Below, one piece after another: positions 7,097-16,077 of a DNA stretch of 64,000 nucleotides. The DNA is taken from contig NZ_CAKLBP010000004.1 of assembly GCF_920984665.1 (NCBI RefSeq), positions 124,001-188,000 of the forward strand, written 5' to 3'. The DNA comes from Pedobacter sp. Leaf170 (GTDB lineage Bacteria > Bacteroidota > Bacteroidia > Sphingobacteriales > Sphingobacteriaceae). Numbering within the stretch: position 1 is the first letter of the stretch; every line of letters begins with the position of its first letter. The position numbers and the translations under genes are program-made. Below the pieces are notes generated by a model. The model was not told where the DNA came from, did no database searches, and was given only the letters and a program-made list of their open reading frames with translations.

Positions 7097-8290
7097 TTAA
7101 GCTTCTTCAGAATTCACTTTATGCCAAATCATTACCTGGTTACCGAAGATTTTAGAGAAACCTTTAACATCTTCTCCGCTCCAGGCGTTGTTCATTTCGC
7201 CGTAGCTACCAAATTTATTGCTCATTAAATCGTGGTTAGATTCTATACCAATAATTTGGAAACGATAAGGCAACAATTCAACAAAAACTTTACCGCTTAC
7301 TACTTTTTGAGTATCCGCTAAAAAAGCCTCTATATTCCGCATAATTGGGTCGTGAAACTGACCTTCATGCAACCAGTTACCGTAGAAAGAAGATAATTGT
7401 TCTTTCCAGCTTAGCTGCCATTTCGTTAAAGTATGTTTTTCTAATGTATGGTGTGCTTTAATAATTAAAACTGGGGCGGCTGCTTCAAAACCAACACGAC
7501 CTTTAATACCGATAATTGTATCGCCAACATGAATGTCGCGGCCAATACCAAATGGCTGTGCAATAGCTTGCAATTTCTGAATCGCTCTTACAGGCGCTAA
7601 AGTTTCGCCATCAATTGCCACTAATTCTCCCTTTTCAAAAGTTAACTCTAGCTTACGCGATTCTGTTTCAGAAACCTGAGTTGGCCATGCACTTTCTGGT
7701 AAAGTTTCATTAGAAGTTAAAGTTTCCTTACCACCTACAGAAGTTCCCCATAAGCCTTTATTAATCGAATATCTTGCTTTTTCAGCACTATATTCAACAC
7801 CATGTTCAGCCAAATATTCTATTTCCGCTTCGCGGGATAATTTTAAATCTCTAATCGGTGTAATGATTTCAACCTCTGGAATAATGATGTTAAAAATCAT
7901 GTCGAAACGTACCTGATCGTTTCCAGCACCTGTACTTCCGTGAGCTACATAATCAGCACCGATTTTTTTTACATAATTTGCAATCGCCGTTGCCTGACTA
8001 ACACGTTCTGCACTAACAGAAAGCGGATAAGTTGCATTTTTTAATACATTGCCGAAGATTAAATATTTAATACAACCATCGTAATAATTATCTGTTTCAT
8101 CTACCACAGCGTGAGATTTTACACCTAAAGCATAGGCTCTTTTCTCAATTTCCTGCAATTCTTCATCAGAAAAACCACCAGTATTTACAATAACAGAATG
8201 AACTTCTAAGCCACGATCTTGAGCAAGATAAATACAGCAAAATGAGGTATCAAGACCTCCACTAAAAGCTAAAACAACTTTCTTCTTCAT
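7097..8290 (-). CDS. argG: argininosuccinate synthase
   Basis: A 397-residue ATP-dependent ligase joining citrulline and aspartate. The PP-loop AFSGGLDTS sits at residues 8-16, followed by ADYVAHGSTGAGNDQVRF, which holds the citrulline/aspartate binding residues, and later EKARYSINKGLWGTSVGG. Length and motifs fit the Bacteroidota form. The start ATG (8288-8290) overlaps the stop of the upstream GNAT gene by one base, so the two are translationally coupled. It precedes argC. Confidence 0.96.
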   Translation of the reverse strand: MKKKVVLAFSGGLDTSFCCIYLAQDRGLEVHSVIVNTGGFSDEELQEIEKRAYALGVKSHAVVDETDNYYDGCIKYLIFGNVLKNATYPLSVSAERVSQATAIANYVKKIGADYVAHGSTGAGNDQVRFDMIFNIIIPEVEIITPIRDLKLSREAEIEYLAEHGVEYSAEKARYSINKGLWGTSVGGKETLTSNETLPESAWPTQVSETESRKLELTFEKGELVAIDGETLAPVRAIQKLQAIAQPFGIGRDIHVGDTIIGIKGRVGFEAAAPVLIIKAHHTLEKHTLTKWQLSWKEQLSSFYGNWLHEGQFHDPIMRNIEAFLADTQKVVSGKVFVELLPYRFQIIGIESNHDLMSNKFGSYGEMNNAWSGEDVKGFSKIFGNQVMIWHKVNSEEA

Positions 8291-8991
8291 TATTTATTAA
8301 ATAATAGGGTAAATAAAAACATCAATACTTTAAAGCCCGATTTCGGCTTAGGTTTAACAACTAAACGCTGCTTTATACGCATAAAGCGTTCGTATAATTT
8401 CGGTTTCTTCTGCAATTCTTCAGCAAATTTCTTGGCTGCATCGTGCTTCTGAGTAGCTGGGTCGTATAGCATTGCTGTACACATGCAATTTTTCCGCTCC
8501 TTCATTTTCAAAATCTCAAAGTTTACACAGCTTTGGCAACCTTTCCAAAATTCTTCATCCTGCGTTAATTCAGAATAAGTAACAGGTTCATAACCTAAAT
8601 CAGAATTGATTTTCATTACGGCTAAACCAGTGGTTAATCCAAAAATTTTGGCTTTAGGATAAAGGCTTCTCGAAAGTTCGAAAACCTTCTCTTTAATGGC
8701 ATGAGCCAAACCTGCTTTTCTAAATTCAGGAGATACGATTAATCCGGAGTTGGCAACAAATTGCCCATGGCTCCAAGTTTCGATATAGCAGAAACCTGCC
8801 CATGTACCATCTTTATGGAATGCAATAACAGCTTTGCCTTCTTGCATTTTATTTGCAACATATTCAGATGAACGTTTTGCAATGCCTGTACCACGTGCTT
8901 TAGCAGATTCGGCCATCTCGGTTACGATTTGTTCTGCAAATACACGATGTTCAGGTAGTGCAACCTGCACTATAAATTCGTTAATATCCAT
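8290..8991 (-). CDS. GNAT-family acyltransferase, candidate N-acylglutamate synthase
   Basis: A 233-residue protein with a GNAT domain over roughly residues 1-165: the acyl-CoA loop lies in VSPEFRKAGLAHAIKEKVF, and a substrate region lies near GTWAGFCYIETWSHGQFVANSG. After the domain come Cys pairs GCQSCVNF and NCMCTAM that could bind metal or form disulfides, then a basic tail. It is the first gene of the arginine operon and overlaps argG by one base. No canonical argA or argJ is visible here. In Bacteroides a GNAT protein beside argG has been proposed to make the first acylated intermediate, so I infer N-acetyl- or N-succinyl-glutamate synthase. A six-base stem with a TTCT loop (8991-9006) abuts its start codon. 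Confidence 0.75.
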   Translation of the reverse strand: MDINEFIVQVALPEHRVFAEQIVTEMAESAKARGTGIAKRSSEYVANKMQEGKAVIAFHKDGTWAGFCYIETWSHGQFVANSGLIVSPEFRKAGLAHAIKEKVFELSRSLYPKAKIFGLTTGLAVMKINSDLGYEPVTYSELTQDEEFWKGCQSCVNFEILKMKERKNCMCTAMLYDPATQKHDAAKKFAEELQKKPKLYERFMRIKQRLVVKPKPKSGFKVLMFLFTLLFNK

Positions 8992-9565
8992 TCGTTTTCT
9001 AACGAAAAATTATAAGTATTCTTGTTAATTGGGTTTTTAGAGAGGATCAATTCCTCATTACGTTTAGTTGAGTTACTAAATACGTGGAGTAAAATTTTGC
9101 CGACTTGTGGGATAGTAGAATACGGGCTGAAAACGATTAATAAATAAACTCTCACCAGCAATTAAGTATGCTGTGATATTTGAAAGTTTATGTAAAAATT
9201 GTTTAATCATTATTTACGTATTAAAACGGCTTTAACTCCATTGAGGTGCAAAGGTTTAAATAATTATCGAGTTCCACAATATTAAACTGATTTTTTTATT
9301 TTATAATAACAATTTATTAAAGTAATCTGACGGTTCTAGACAACGTTTCATAAAAATAACCATCCTTCTATCAGATAGATTTCAGCTTAAGAAACGAATT
9401 TTTGTGTAGCGTTTTCAACAATGTTAAAATACAGAGCAGAACTTTAACATCTGCTTAACATCATTTAACAACCTCCCAATAGGTTTAAACACAATATTTG
9501 TATCCATGTAGCGAATGGCTCTGTCCCTTCGTTTATTTTTAAAATTCAAAAAGAAATTAAAACGA
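8992..9565. other. 574-bp divergent intergenic region upstream of the arginine operon
   Basis: No convincing gene is seen. On the arg side there is a hairpin directly at the start codon (8991-8996 paired with 9001-9006) and an imperfect stem near 9060-9085 (ACGTTTAGT against ACTAAATACGT, with a bulge). These are candidates for leader-RNA control of the arginine operon, but I found no Arg-codon leader peptide and no clear ARG-box palindrome. On the other side lies the promoter region for the DUF4397 lipoprotein; no perfect TAnnTTTG box was found. Confidence 0.4.
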
Positions 9566-10267
9566 ATGAGAAACTTTACATCGAAAAAAAACAGTTTTAT
9601 AATTTTAGCTCTAGCGGTATGCTCAATATTTTTATCCTCTTGTGGAAAAACAGACGTTACAGACACAACAGTTTCTTATCTGCGAGTAGTAAACGGCTCG
9701 CCAAGCTTGGCCACTTTTAACGTTTATTTATCCGGAAATATTATTAATTCAGCAGCATTACCATTCGCAGGCTCAACATCGTATACCTCAAGAAGTTCTG
9801 GAGCATATAATTTAAAATTTACCAGCGCAAGTAGCGCCGAAGCTTTATTCTCTAAAGATATCACACTAAAGCCAAGTACAAATTACTCGTATTATCTGGT
9901 TAATAAACCAGGGCAATTAGATGGTTTTATCGTTAGTGATGACCTGTCTGTTTCATCAAACGATAAGGCATATATCCGATTTATTAATTTATCTACAGAT
10001 GCAGTAGCATTTGATTTAGCAAAAACCGGCGCTACCACATCATTAATTACCAATAAAACTTATAAAACTGCAAGTTCATTTATTGCTGTTGATGCCGGCA
10101 CAATTTCGTTCGACATAAAGGATACCTCAACCGGAATTATCAGAGCAACCCAAACAGATGTTGTGCTTAGCGCAGGTATACATTATGATGTAATTTCTGG
10201 CGGATTGATAAATCCGGCAAATGATACTGAAAAAGCATTGACCATACAGGTTTTAGCCATTAAATAA
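9566..10267 (+). CDS. DUF4397 domain lipoprotein
   Basis: A 233-residue secreted lipoprotein. The start at 9566 (MRNFTSKKNSFIILALAV) gives a signal peptide ending in the lipobox FLSSC, so Cys26 should be lipidated. The mature part is beta-rich with the DUF4397 pattern: SYLRVVNGSPSLATFNVYL, later KAYIRFINLSTDAVAFDLA, then KTASSFIAVDAGTISFDI. Two DUF4397-like repeats can be seen. Function is unknown; such proteins are surface-exposed in Bacteroidota. A terminator follows, so it is probably monocistronic despite the iron genes downstream. Confidence 0.82.
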   Translation: MRNFTSKKNSFIILALAVCSIFLSSCGKTDVTDTTVSYLRVVNGSPSLATFNVYLSGNIINSAALPFAGSTSYTSRSSGAYNLKFTSASSAEALFSKDITLKPSTNYSYYLVNKPGQLDGFIVSDDLSVSSNDKAYIRFINLSTDAVAFDLAKTGATTSLITNKTYKTASSFIAVDAGTISFDIKDTSTGIIRATQTDVVLSAGIHYDVISGGLINPANDTEKALTIQVLAIK

Positions 10268-10301
10268 ACTCAATCTTACCCAAAAAATCAATTAAATTGT
10301 A

Positions 10302-10332
10302 AGTCGTTCTATATTTAGAACGGCTTTTTTTT
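10302..10332 (+). terminator. intrinsic terminator after the DUF4397 gene
   Basis: AGTCGTTCTA and TAGAACGGCT form a stem of about 9 bp with a four-base loop, followed by eight T. It lies 34 bp after the stop codon. Confidence 0.88.
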
Positions 10333-10420
10333 ATGATCTCAGATAGCCAAATTGAACCGCTTTAAATACAAAAACATTTGCATGCAGAATTGAGAACCAT
10401 CAAAATTGATTCGGCAAACC

Positions 10421-10443
10421 TTATTTAGAATTATTCAAAATAA
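10421..10443. promoter_or_regulatory. 23-bp palindrome, probable Fur operator
   Basis: TTATTTAGAATTATTC followed by AAAATAA is a near-perfect palindrome; only bases 7 and 17 disagree, around a central base. It has the AT-rich GAAT-n-ATTC layout of Fur-type iron boxes and lies 63 bp before the siderophore receptor start. A TTTG (10444-10447) and a TATTTTG (10469-10475), 21 bp apart, directly follow and could be the -33 and -7 elements, so a bound repressor would block the promoter. Confidence 0.6.
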
Positions 10444-10506
10444 TTTGGAATTTTAAGAATTGTAATGTTATTTTGCAGCTCTTTAGAATTAATCCAAATA
10501 AAAACA

Positions 10507-12894
10507 ATGAAAAGATTTATCCCATTTTGTTTAACGTTAGTTATATTATTAAGCTCCACTACTTCATTTGCACAACAATTTGGAACCATTAAAGGTACCA
10601 TAACAACCAAAAATGGTAAAGCTGCCGCTTACATTTCTATAGGTTTAAAGGGAAGCGGTAATGGTACAATTACCGATGATAATGGAAAGTACACCATTCA
10701 TCGAGTTAAACCCGGCACCTATACTATTAAAGCATCAGCGGTTGGTATTACATCAGCAGAAAAAGAAGTTAAAGTTATTGCCGGCGAAAACAAAGTAATA
10801 GATTTTACACTTCAAGAAACAGACGAGGCCTTGGAAGATGTAATCATCGCCGGAAAAAAAAACAGATATAAAATTAGTTTGCCTTCTGCCTCTTTACGAC
10901 TTAATGAGCCATTACTTGAGGCACCCCAAAATATTCAAACCGTTAGCGACCAGGTTATAAAAGATCAACAAATTATTAGCATGAGCGATGGTTTGATAAG
11001 AAATGTGAGCGGTGCAGTTCGTGTTGAACATTGGGGTGATATGTACACCAACATTACTATGCGTGGTTCTCAAATTCAGGCTATGCGTAATGGCTTTAAT
11101 GTGGTTTCTTCATTTTGGGGTCCGCTAACGGAAGACATGAGTTTTGTAGACCATATTGAATTTGTTAAAGGTCCGGCGGGTTTTATGCTAGGCAATGGCG
11201 ACCCAAGTGGTATGTATAATGTGGTAACAAAAAAACCAACAGGATTTAACCGCGGTGAAGTTTCTTTTACTTTAGGAAGTTATGATTTATACAGAACCAG
11301 TATAGATTTAGACCGCAAGTTAACCAGCGATGGTAAGTTATTGTTCAGATTAAATGGTGCTGCACAAACTAAAGGCTCATTCAGACCGTATGAGCAAAAT
11401 GACCGTTACAGCATTGCGCCTGTTTTGAGTTATCAAATAACAGATAAAACAAAATTAACTGCAGAATATACTTTTCAGAATGCAAAAATGACCGAAGTTG
11501 GTTCGTATTATATTTTCTCGCCAAATGGCTATGCTGCCTTTCCGAGGGAATTAACTATGACACAACCAGGTGTTCCGCCAACGCGAATTAACGACCAAAG
11601 TTTATTTTTAAATTTGCAACATAATTTTGATGAGCATTGGAAATTAACAGCTCAGGCTGCATATTTTAAGTACAATCAAATGGGATACAGCTCATGGCCA
11701 TCAGCTGTAAATGCAAATAATACAGTTATTAGAAACGTTGCCATTTGGGATGCAGCAAGCAGCATGAAATTAGCCCAATTTTTTATTAACGGACAAGCGA
11801 AAACGGGCGGCATAAACCATAGAATTTTAGCAGGTTTTGATGGAGGTAAGAAAAACTACATGGCCGATTGGGGCCAAACTCACGATTTAGATTTAGCCTC
11901 ATCGCCGTTTGATTTGAACAATCCAAACTATGGTTTCCCGGCCAATGGCTTACCAAACTTTAATCGCATTACACCATTAGCGCAAAGGGCTATCAGCGCA
12001 GGCGGTTTAATGGATTCGAAATATATTAGTGGTTATGTTCAGGATGAATTAGGATTCTGGGAGAATAGAATCCGCTTAACATTAGCCGGAAGATATACTT
12101 ATGTTAGCCAGGCAAATTGGGGAGGTGCGCCAGATAAAGCTAAAAAAATAACGCCCAGAGTTGGTTTAAGCGTATCGCTTGATAAAAACACAGCAGTTTA
12201 TGCTGTTTACGATGAAGCATTTACACCACAAAGCGGCTTGTTACGCAATGGCGGAAAAGTAGAACCTATTACCGGAACAAATAACGAAATCGGTATTAAA
12301 AAAGATTGGTTTGATGGCAAGTGGAATACAACCCTATCGGCCTATAGAATTCTTAAGCAAAATGAGTTAACCGCCGACCCGACGAATACACCAGGCACAA
12401 ATTTTAGTGTTGTATTAGGTGAAAAAAGAGCACAGGGAATTGAGTTTGATTTAAGAGGTAAAATAACCGATGGGTTAACATTAATTGCAAACTATGCTTA
12501 TACAGATTCGAAAGTTACTGAAGTTACGTCTGGTGTTACCGGCATTAATGTTGGAGACGTAATTCCGGGTTTTGCAAAACATGTATCAAATGCCTGGCTA
12601 ACTTATACCTTACAAGAAGGTACTTTAAAAGGTTCTGGAATTTCGGCAGGCTTTACCTATTTAGCAGATAGAGCAACGGATACCTGGAGTGTTGGTTTGC
12701 AAAAATTACCTAATTATTTCAAATTAGATGGTGGACTATTTTACGAACGCCCAAAATTCAAGATTACCGGTAATGCATTTAACATCTTAAATAAATACCT
12801 GTTTAGCGGTTCTTACTATCAATGGTTAAACGCTTATTATTATCAAGCCGAAGCACCAAGAAATTACAGAATTAGTGTAGCCTATAAATTTTAA
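10507..12894 (+). CDS. TonB-dependent siderophore receptor
   Basis: A 795-residue outer-membrane receptor. ATG at 10507 gives the signal peptide MKRFIPFCLTLVILLSSTTS ending FAQQ; a longer in-frame start at 10465 would spoil it. After a CarboxypepD_reg-like domain (about residues 24-105, GTIKGTITTKNGKAAAYISI) come the plug (about 107-245, with EAPQNIQTVSDQVI, TMRGSQIQAMRNGF and FVKGPAGFMLGNGDPSGMYN) and a 22-strand barrel ending in the terminal aromatic motif YRISVAYKF. The plug wording matches the TonB-siderophore (FhuA/FoxA-like) subfamily. A Fur-like palindrome upstream and a PepSY protein 9 bp downstream support ferric-siderophore import. The actual siderophore cannot be told. Confidence 0.92.
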   Translation: MKRFIPFCLTLVILLSSTTSFAQQFGTIKGTITTKNGKAAAYISIGLKGSGNGTITDDNGKYTIHRVKPGTYTIKASAVGITSAEKEVKVIAGENKVIDFTLQETDEALEDVIIAGKKNRYKISLPSASLRLNEPLLEAPQNIQTVSDQVIKDQQIISMSDGLIRNVSGAVRVEHWGDMYTNITMRGSQIQAMRNGFNVVSSFWGPLTEDMSFVDHIEFVKGPAGFMLGNGDPSGMYNVVTKKPTGFNRGEVSFTLGSYDLYRTSIDLDRKLTSDGKLLFRLNGAAQTKGSFRPYEQNDRYSIAPVLSYQITDKTKLTAEYTFQNAKMTEVGSYYIFSPNGYAAFPRELTMTQPGVPPTRINDQSLFLNLQHNFDEHWKLTAQAAYFKYNQMGYSSWPSAVNANNTVIRNVAIWDAASSMKLAQFFINGQAKTGGINHRILAGFDGGKKNYMADWGQTHDLDLASSPFDLNNPNYGFPANGLPNFNRITPLAQRAISAGGLMDSKYISGYVQDELGFWENRIRLTLAGRYTYVSQANWGGAPDKAKKITPRVGLSVSLDKNTAVYAVYDEAFTPQSGLLRNGGKVEPITGTNNEIGIKKDWFDGKWNTTLSAYRILKQNELTADPTNTPGTNFSVVLGEKRAQGIEFDLRGKITDGLTLIANYAYTDSKVTEVTSGVTGINVGDVIPGFAKHVSNAWLTYTLQEGTLKGSGISAGFTYLADRATDTWSVGLQKLPNYFKLDGGLFYERPKFKITGNAFNILNKYLFSGSYYQWLNAYYYQAEAPRNYRISVAYKF

Positions 12895-12903
12895 TTGAGA
12901 TAG

Positions 12904-14058
12904 ATGGCTGTAAATAAAAAAAATAAAACCTTTAAGTATTGGGTTGGAAGATTACACTTATGGTTCGGATTAATTTCCGGGCTATTTGTATGTTTCTTAG
13001 GCATTACGGGCTGCATTTTAGCTTTCGAAAAAGAAATTGAATTTTATACTCAACCGTACCGCAAGTTAGAAACTCAGAATAAACCATTATTATCGCCAAC
13101 TACACTAAAGCAAATTGCCGATAAAGCTTTACCTAACAAACATGCGCATAGTGTTACTTACCAACCGGGTAAATCGGCACAAGTGGTTTACTATAATTTT
13201 GAGCCAGAGTATTATTACATTGTTTTTGTAAATCAATACACCGGAGCAGTAATAAATGTTAAAAACATGAACGAAGATTTCTTCAGGATTGTAATTATGG
13301 GGCATTATTATTTATGGCTACCGCCAGAGATTGGTCAGCCTATATTAACCAGTGCAACCTTAATATTCGTTTTATTGTTAATATCCGGATTAATCCTTTG
13401 GTGGCCAAAAAACAAGGCGGCCTCAAAACAAAGATTTTCAGTAAAATGGAATGCAAAATGGAGAAGGGTAAATTACGATTTTCATAACGTATTTGGTTTT
13501 TACATCACCTGGATAATCATATTTATTGCCCTAACCGGTATGGTTATGGGTTTTCAATGGTTCGCTAAATCTGTTTATTATGTAAGTTCGGCGGGTAAAC
13601 CATTAACAGAATTTACCGAAACATTTTCTGATACAACAAGCAATTCAAATCTTAAATTAAACCCTTCTGCGGCTGATAAAATCTGGAATGATTACCTCAA
13701 AGCAGATCGAAATTTTAAAGGCAGCATTGATGTTCATGTTCCTGAAAATGAAAAGGCATCTATTGAAATAGCCAAAAACCCCGACCCGGACACTTATTGG
13801 AAATCTGATTATAGATATTATGACCAGCACACGCTCAAAGAAATTGAGGTTAAGCATGTTTTTGGCAAAATTAAAAATGCAACTGTTGCCGATAAGATTT
13901 ACAGAATGAATTATGACATACACGTTGGTTCCATTGCAGGCATTCCAGGTAAAATTATTGCCTTTTTTGCCAGTTTAATTGCGGCAAGTATGCCAATAAC
14001 CGGCGTTTTAATATGGATTGGCAGAAATCGTAAAAAATCGAAAGCTCAAAAACCATAA
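12904..14058 (+). CDS. PepSY-associated transmembrane protein (probable siderophore-iron reductase)
   Basis: A 384-residue inner-membrane protein with four clear helices: GLISGLFVCFLGITGCILAF near the N-terminus, LTSATLIFVLLLISGLILWW, FYITWIIIFIALTGMVMGF, and IIAFFASLIAASMPITGVLI near the C-terminus, with periplasmic domains between. It matches the PepSY_TM (PiuB-like) family. His residues in the membrane-proximal segments (RLHLWFG, NYDFHNVFG, NYDIHVGS) could hold haem. Members next to siderophore receptors are thought to reduce Fe(III)-siderophore in the periplasm. It starts 9 bp after the receptor stop and is surely co-transcribed. Confidence 0.88.
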   Translation: MAVNKKNKTFKYWVGRLHLWFGLISGLFVCFLGITGCILAFEKEIEFYTQPYRKLETQNKPLLSPTTLKQIADKALPNKHAHSVTYQPGKSAQVVYYNFEPEYYYIVFVNQYTGAVINVKNMNEDFFRIVIMGHYYLWLPPEIGQPILTSATLIFVLLLISGLILWWPKNKAASKQRFSVKWNAKWRRVNYDFHNVFGFYITWIIIFIALTGMVMGFQWFAKSVYYVSSAGKPLTEFTETFSDTTSNSNLKLNPSAADKIWNDYLKADRNFKGSIDVHVPENEKASIEIAKNPDPDTYWKSDYRYYDQHTLKEIEVKHVFGKIKNATVADKIYRMNYDIHVGSIAGIPGKIIAFFASLIAASMPITGVLIWIGRNRKKSKAQKP

Positions 14059-14132
14059 AAAAGAATACAGAATAAAGAGGTAAATATTCTTTTAATGATA
14101 TTCTAAATCTTTGCTTACATAACATATTATTG

Positions 14133-14169
14133 AAGCCGTTTGACCTAAAATTAAACGGCTTTTATTTTG
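14133..14169 (+). terminator. intrinsic terminator after the iron-uptake pair
   Basis: AAGCCGTTT (14133-14141) pairs with AAACGGCTT (14153-14161), followed by TTTATTTTG. It closes the receptor-PepSY unit. Confidence 0.85.
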
Positions 14170-14196
14170 ATTTAATTACATTTATTAAATTGCGGT

Positions 14197-15363
14197 ATGC
14201 AAATCTCCACCTTAAGAAAAACCCTGTTCCTTTTATGTTTGTGCTGCTCATTAAATACATTCGCTCAAGATTCTACCTACACGCGTAGCCTGATTAAAAC
14301 CTTAACATCTAAAGCATTTTGGGGCAGGGGTTACACAAAAAATGGAATGGCTAAAGCAGCCGAGTTTATCGCTTCAGAGTATAAAAAAATAGGTGTTTTG
14401 CCAATGGGCGATAAATATAAACAGGATTTTAGTTTTCCGGTTAATACTTTCCCGGGTATAATGAGCCTTAATATTGATGGCAAAAAACTTATTGCTGGTA
14501 GAGATTTTATAATAAGCCCCGAAAGCATTGGTAAGAAAAGCGTTATTGATAAAATTAAAGACAGTTTAAATTTATCGGATACTACAAGTTTAACCATTAA
14601 AGTTGTTGATAAATTAACCTGGTCGGTTGCACAAAAAACTACAGATTGGACAACAATAAGTGTTAAAAAATCGGCCATTAAACAACCATTTAATTCGGTG
14701 AAGGTTGATATAGAAAATCACTTCATACGCGATTTTAAAGCTTCAAATGTAGTTGGAATGGTTAAGGGTACCAAATACCCCGATTCTGTTTTAATGATTA
14801 CAGCACATTACGACCATTTAGGCGGAATGGGTGCAAACACTTATTTCCCTGGTGCAAATGATAATGCAGCGGGTGTTGCAACTTTGCTAAGTTTAGCTAA
14901 ATACTATGCGGCAAATCCGCAGCCTTATTCTATTGGTTTTATATGTTTTGCTGCAGAAGAAGCCGGTTTATTAGGTTCCAAATATTTTGTAGAGCATCCA
15001 TTGGTTGCATTGAGCAATATTAAGTTTTTAATAAACTTAGATTTAGTTGGAACAGGTGAAGGTGGAATGACCGTTGTAAATGCAAGCGTTTATCCAAAAG
15101 CTTTTGCTTTACTTAACGAAATTAACAATTCTGAAAATCTGATTTCTAAAATAAACCAAAGAGGAAAAGCAGCCAATAGCGACCATTATTTCTTTACTGA
15201 AAGTGATGTACCTGCATTTTTCTTTTACACTCAAGGCGGACCAAGCGCATATCATGACGTGTTAGACGTAGAAAAAAATCTTCCTTTAACGGAATACAAT
15301 GATTTATTTAAATTGATTGTCAGTTTTAATAATAGGTTGATGGTTAACTTAACGGTTAAATAA
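14197..15363 (+). CDS. secreted M28 family metallopeptidase
   Basis: A 388-residue zinc aminopeptidase of the M28 family. The N-terminus is a signal peptide (MQISTLRKTLFLLCLCCS then LNTFAQ). Two-zinc ligands are visible in order: MITAHYDHLGGMG, PGANDNAAGVATLL, the catalytic Glu pair in FAAEEAGLLGSKYF, the Asp in INLDLVGTGEGG, and a late His in AYHDVLDVEKN. It should act in the periplasm or outside the cell on peptides. Its 3' end overlaps the convergent DUF6624 gene by 15 bp. Confidence 0.9.
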   Translation: MQISTLRKTLFLLCLCCSLNTFAQDSTYTRSLIKTLTSKAFWGRGYTKNGMAKAAEFIASEYKKIGVLPMGDKYKQDFSFPVNTFPGIMSLNIDGKKLIAGRDFIISPESIGKKSVIDKIKDSLNLSDTTSLTIKVVDKLTWSVAQKTTDWTTISVKKSAIKQPFNSVKVDIENHFIRDFKASNVVGMVKGTKYPDSVLMITAHYDHLGGMGANTYFPGANDNAAGVATLLSLAKYYAANPQPYSIGFICFAAEEAGLLGSKYFVEHPLVALSNIKFLINLDLVGTGEGGMTVVNASVYPKAFALLNEINNSENLISKINQRGKAANSDHYFFTESDVPAFFFYTQGGPSAYHDVLDVEKNLPLTEYNDLFKLIVSFNNRLMVNLTVK

Positions 15364-15936
15364 CTTTAAATATTCGGCCAAAGTAGAAAGCCCAACAGAT
15401 TTTCTTCTTGAATCTACCTGATCAGGATTCTCTATTGGAAAAGGTTGGCTTTTCTTGAGTGCTGCATTATAACGTACCTGTGTTCCATAAATCTGTTTTT
15501 TACCTTCGCTAACCAAAACCCTATCCTTTAGCATCGCATTATTTGAAGCTGAAGCGTTCTTAAGTTTCACTTCTTTATCCATAAGAAAAAGTGCCTTCTT
15601 TTGAAAAGCTAAGTCTTCATCGCAGTGCTGAATGATTGACCAAAACTTATTACTGCCTTCTGAACCGACCAAACTATATCCAGGAAAACCATATTTGGCT
15701 GTAATCTCTTTTGCCAATCTCAAATTGATACTATCGGTTTCAGCCAGTTTTTTATTTATAATATTTTCATTAAAATCAGACTTTTCACCAAAATTTATTT
15801 TGTTGTATTCTGTTCGCCATTTCTGGTCTTCTTCAAACATTGCTGATATTTTATTTACTAAAACAGAATTAAGTTTTTGTTGCCCTGCTGCAGATAATGA
15901 AATTAAAGACAACACAATCATTATTGAAAATCTCAT
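15349..15936 (-). CDS. DUF6624 family secreted protein
   Basis: A 195-residue protein with an N-terminal signal peptide (MRFSIMIVLSLISLSAAGQQ). The mature sequence follows the DUF6624 pattern: a DQKWR motif near residue 37, an IT-x-KYGFPGYSLVG segment, and an HCDEDLAFQKKAL segment followed by DRVLVSEGKKQIYGTQ. The family is frequent in Bacteroidota and of unknown function. It is transcribed toward the M28 peptidase and overlaps its end by 15 bp. Confidence 0.8.
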   Translation of the reverse strand: MRFSIMIVLSLISLSAAGQQKLNSVLVNKISAMFEEDQKWRTEYNKINFGEKSDFNENIINKKLAETDSINLRLAKEITAKYGFPGYSLVGSEGSNKFWSIIQHCDEDLAFQKKALFLMDKEVKLKNASASNNAMLKDRVLVSEGKKQIYGTQVRYNAALKKSQPFPIENPDQVDSRRKSVGLSTLAEYLKLFNR

Positions 15937-16077
15937 ATAACTAATTTTTTAGGTAATTTACTTATTTCATTTTAAATAACCTATTGGGATAAAATTTTAA
16001 CCCGTTGGGATAATTAAATAGCTGCATTTATATCTTCTTAACATCTTTGAATCAACAAATCAAAAACAAGATTCCTT

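Noticed and set aside
8970-9161. 63-codon minus-strand frame upstream of the arginine operon as a leader peptide or regulator
   Set aside because: It overlaps the GNAT start in another frame, lacks Arg codon clusters and has random composition.
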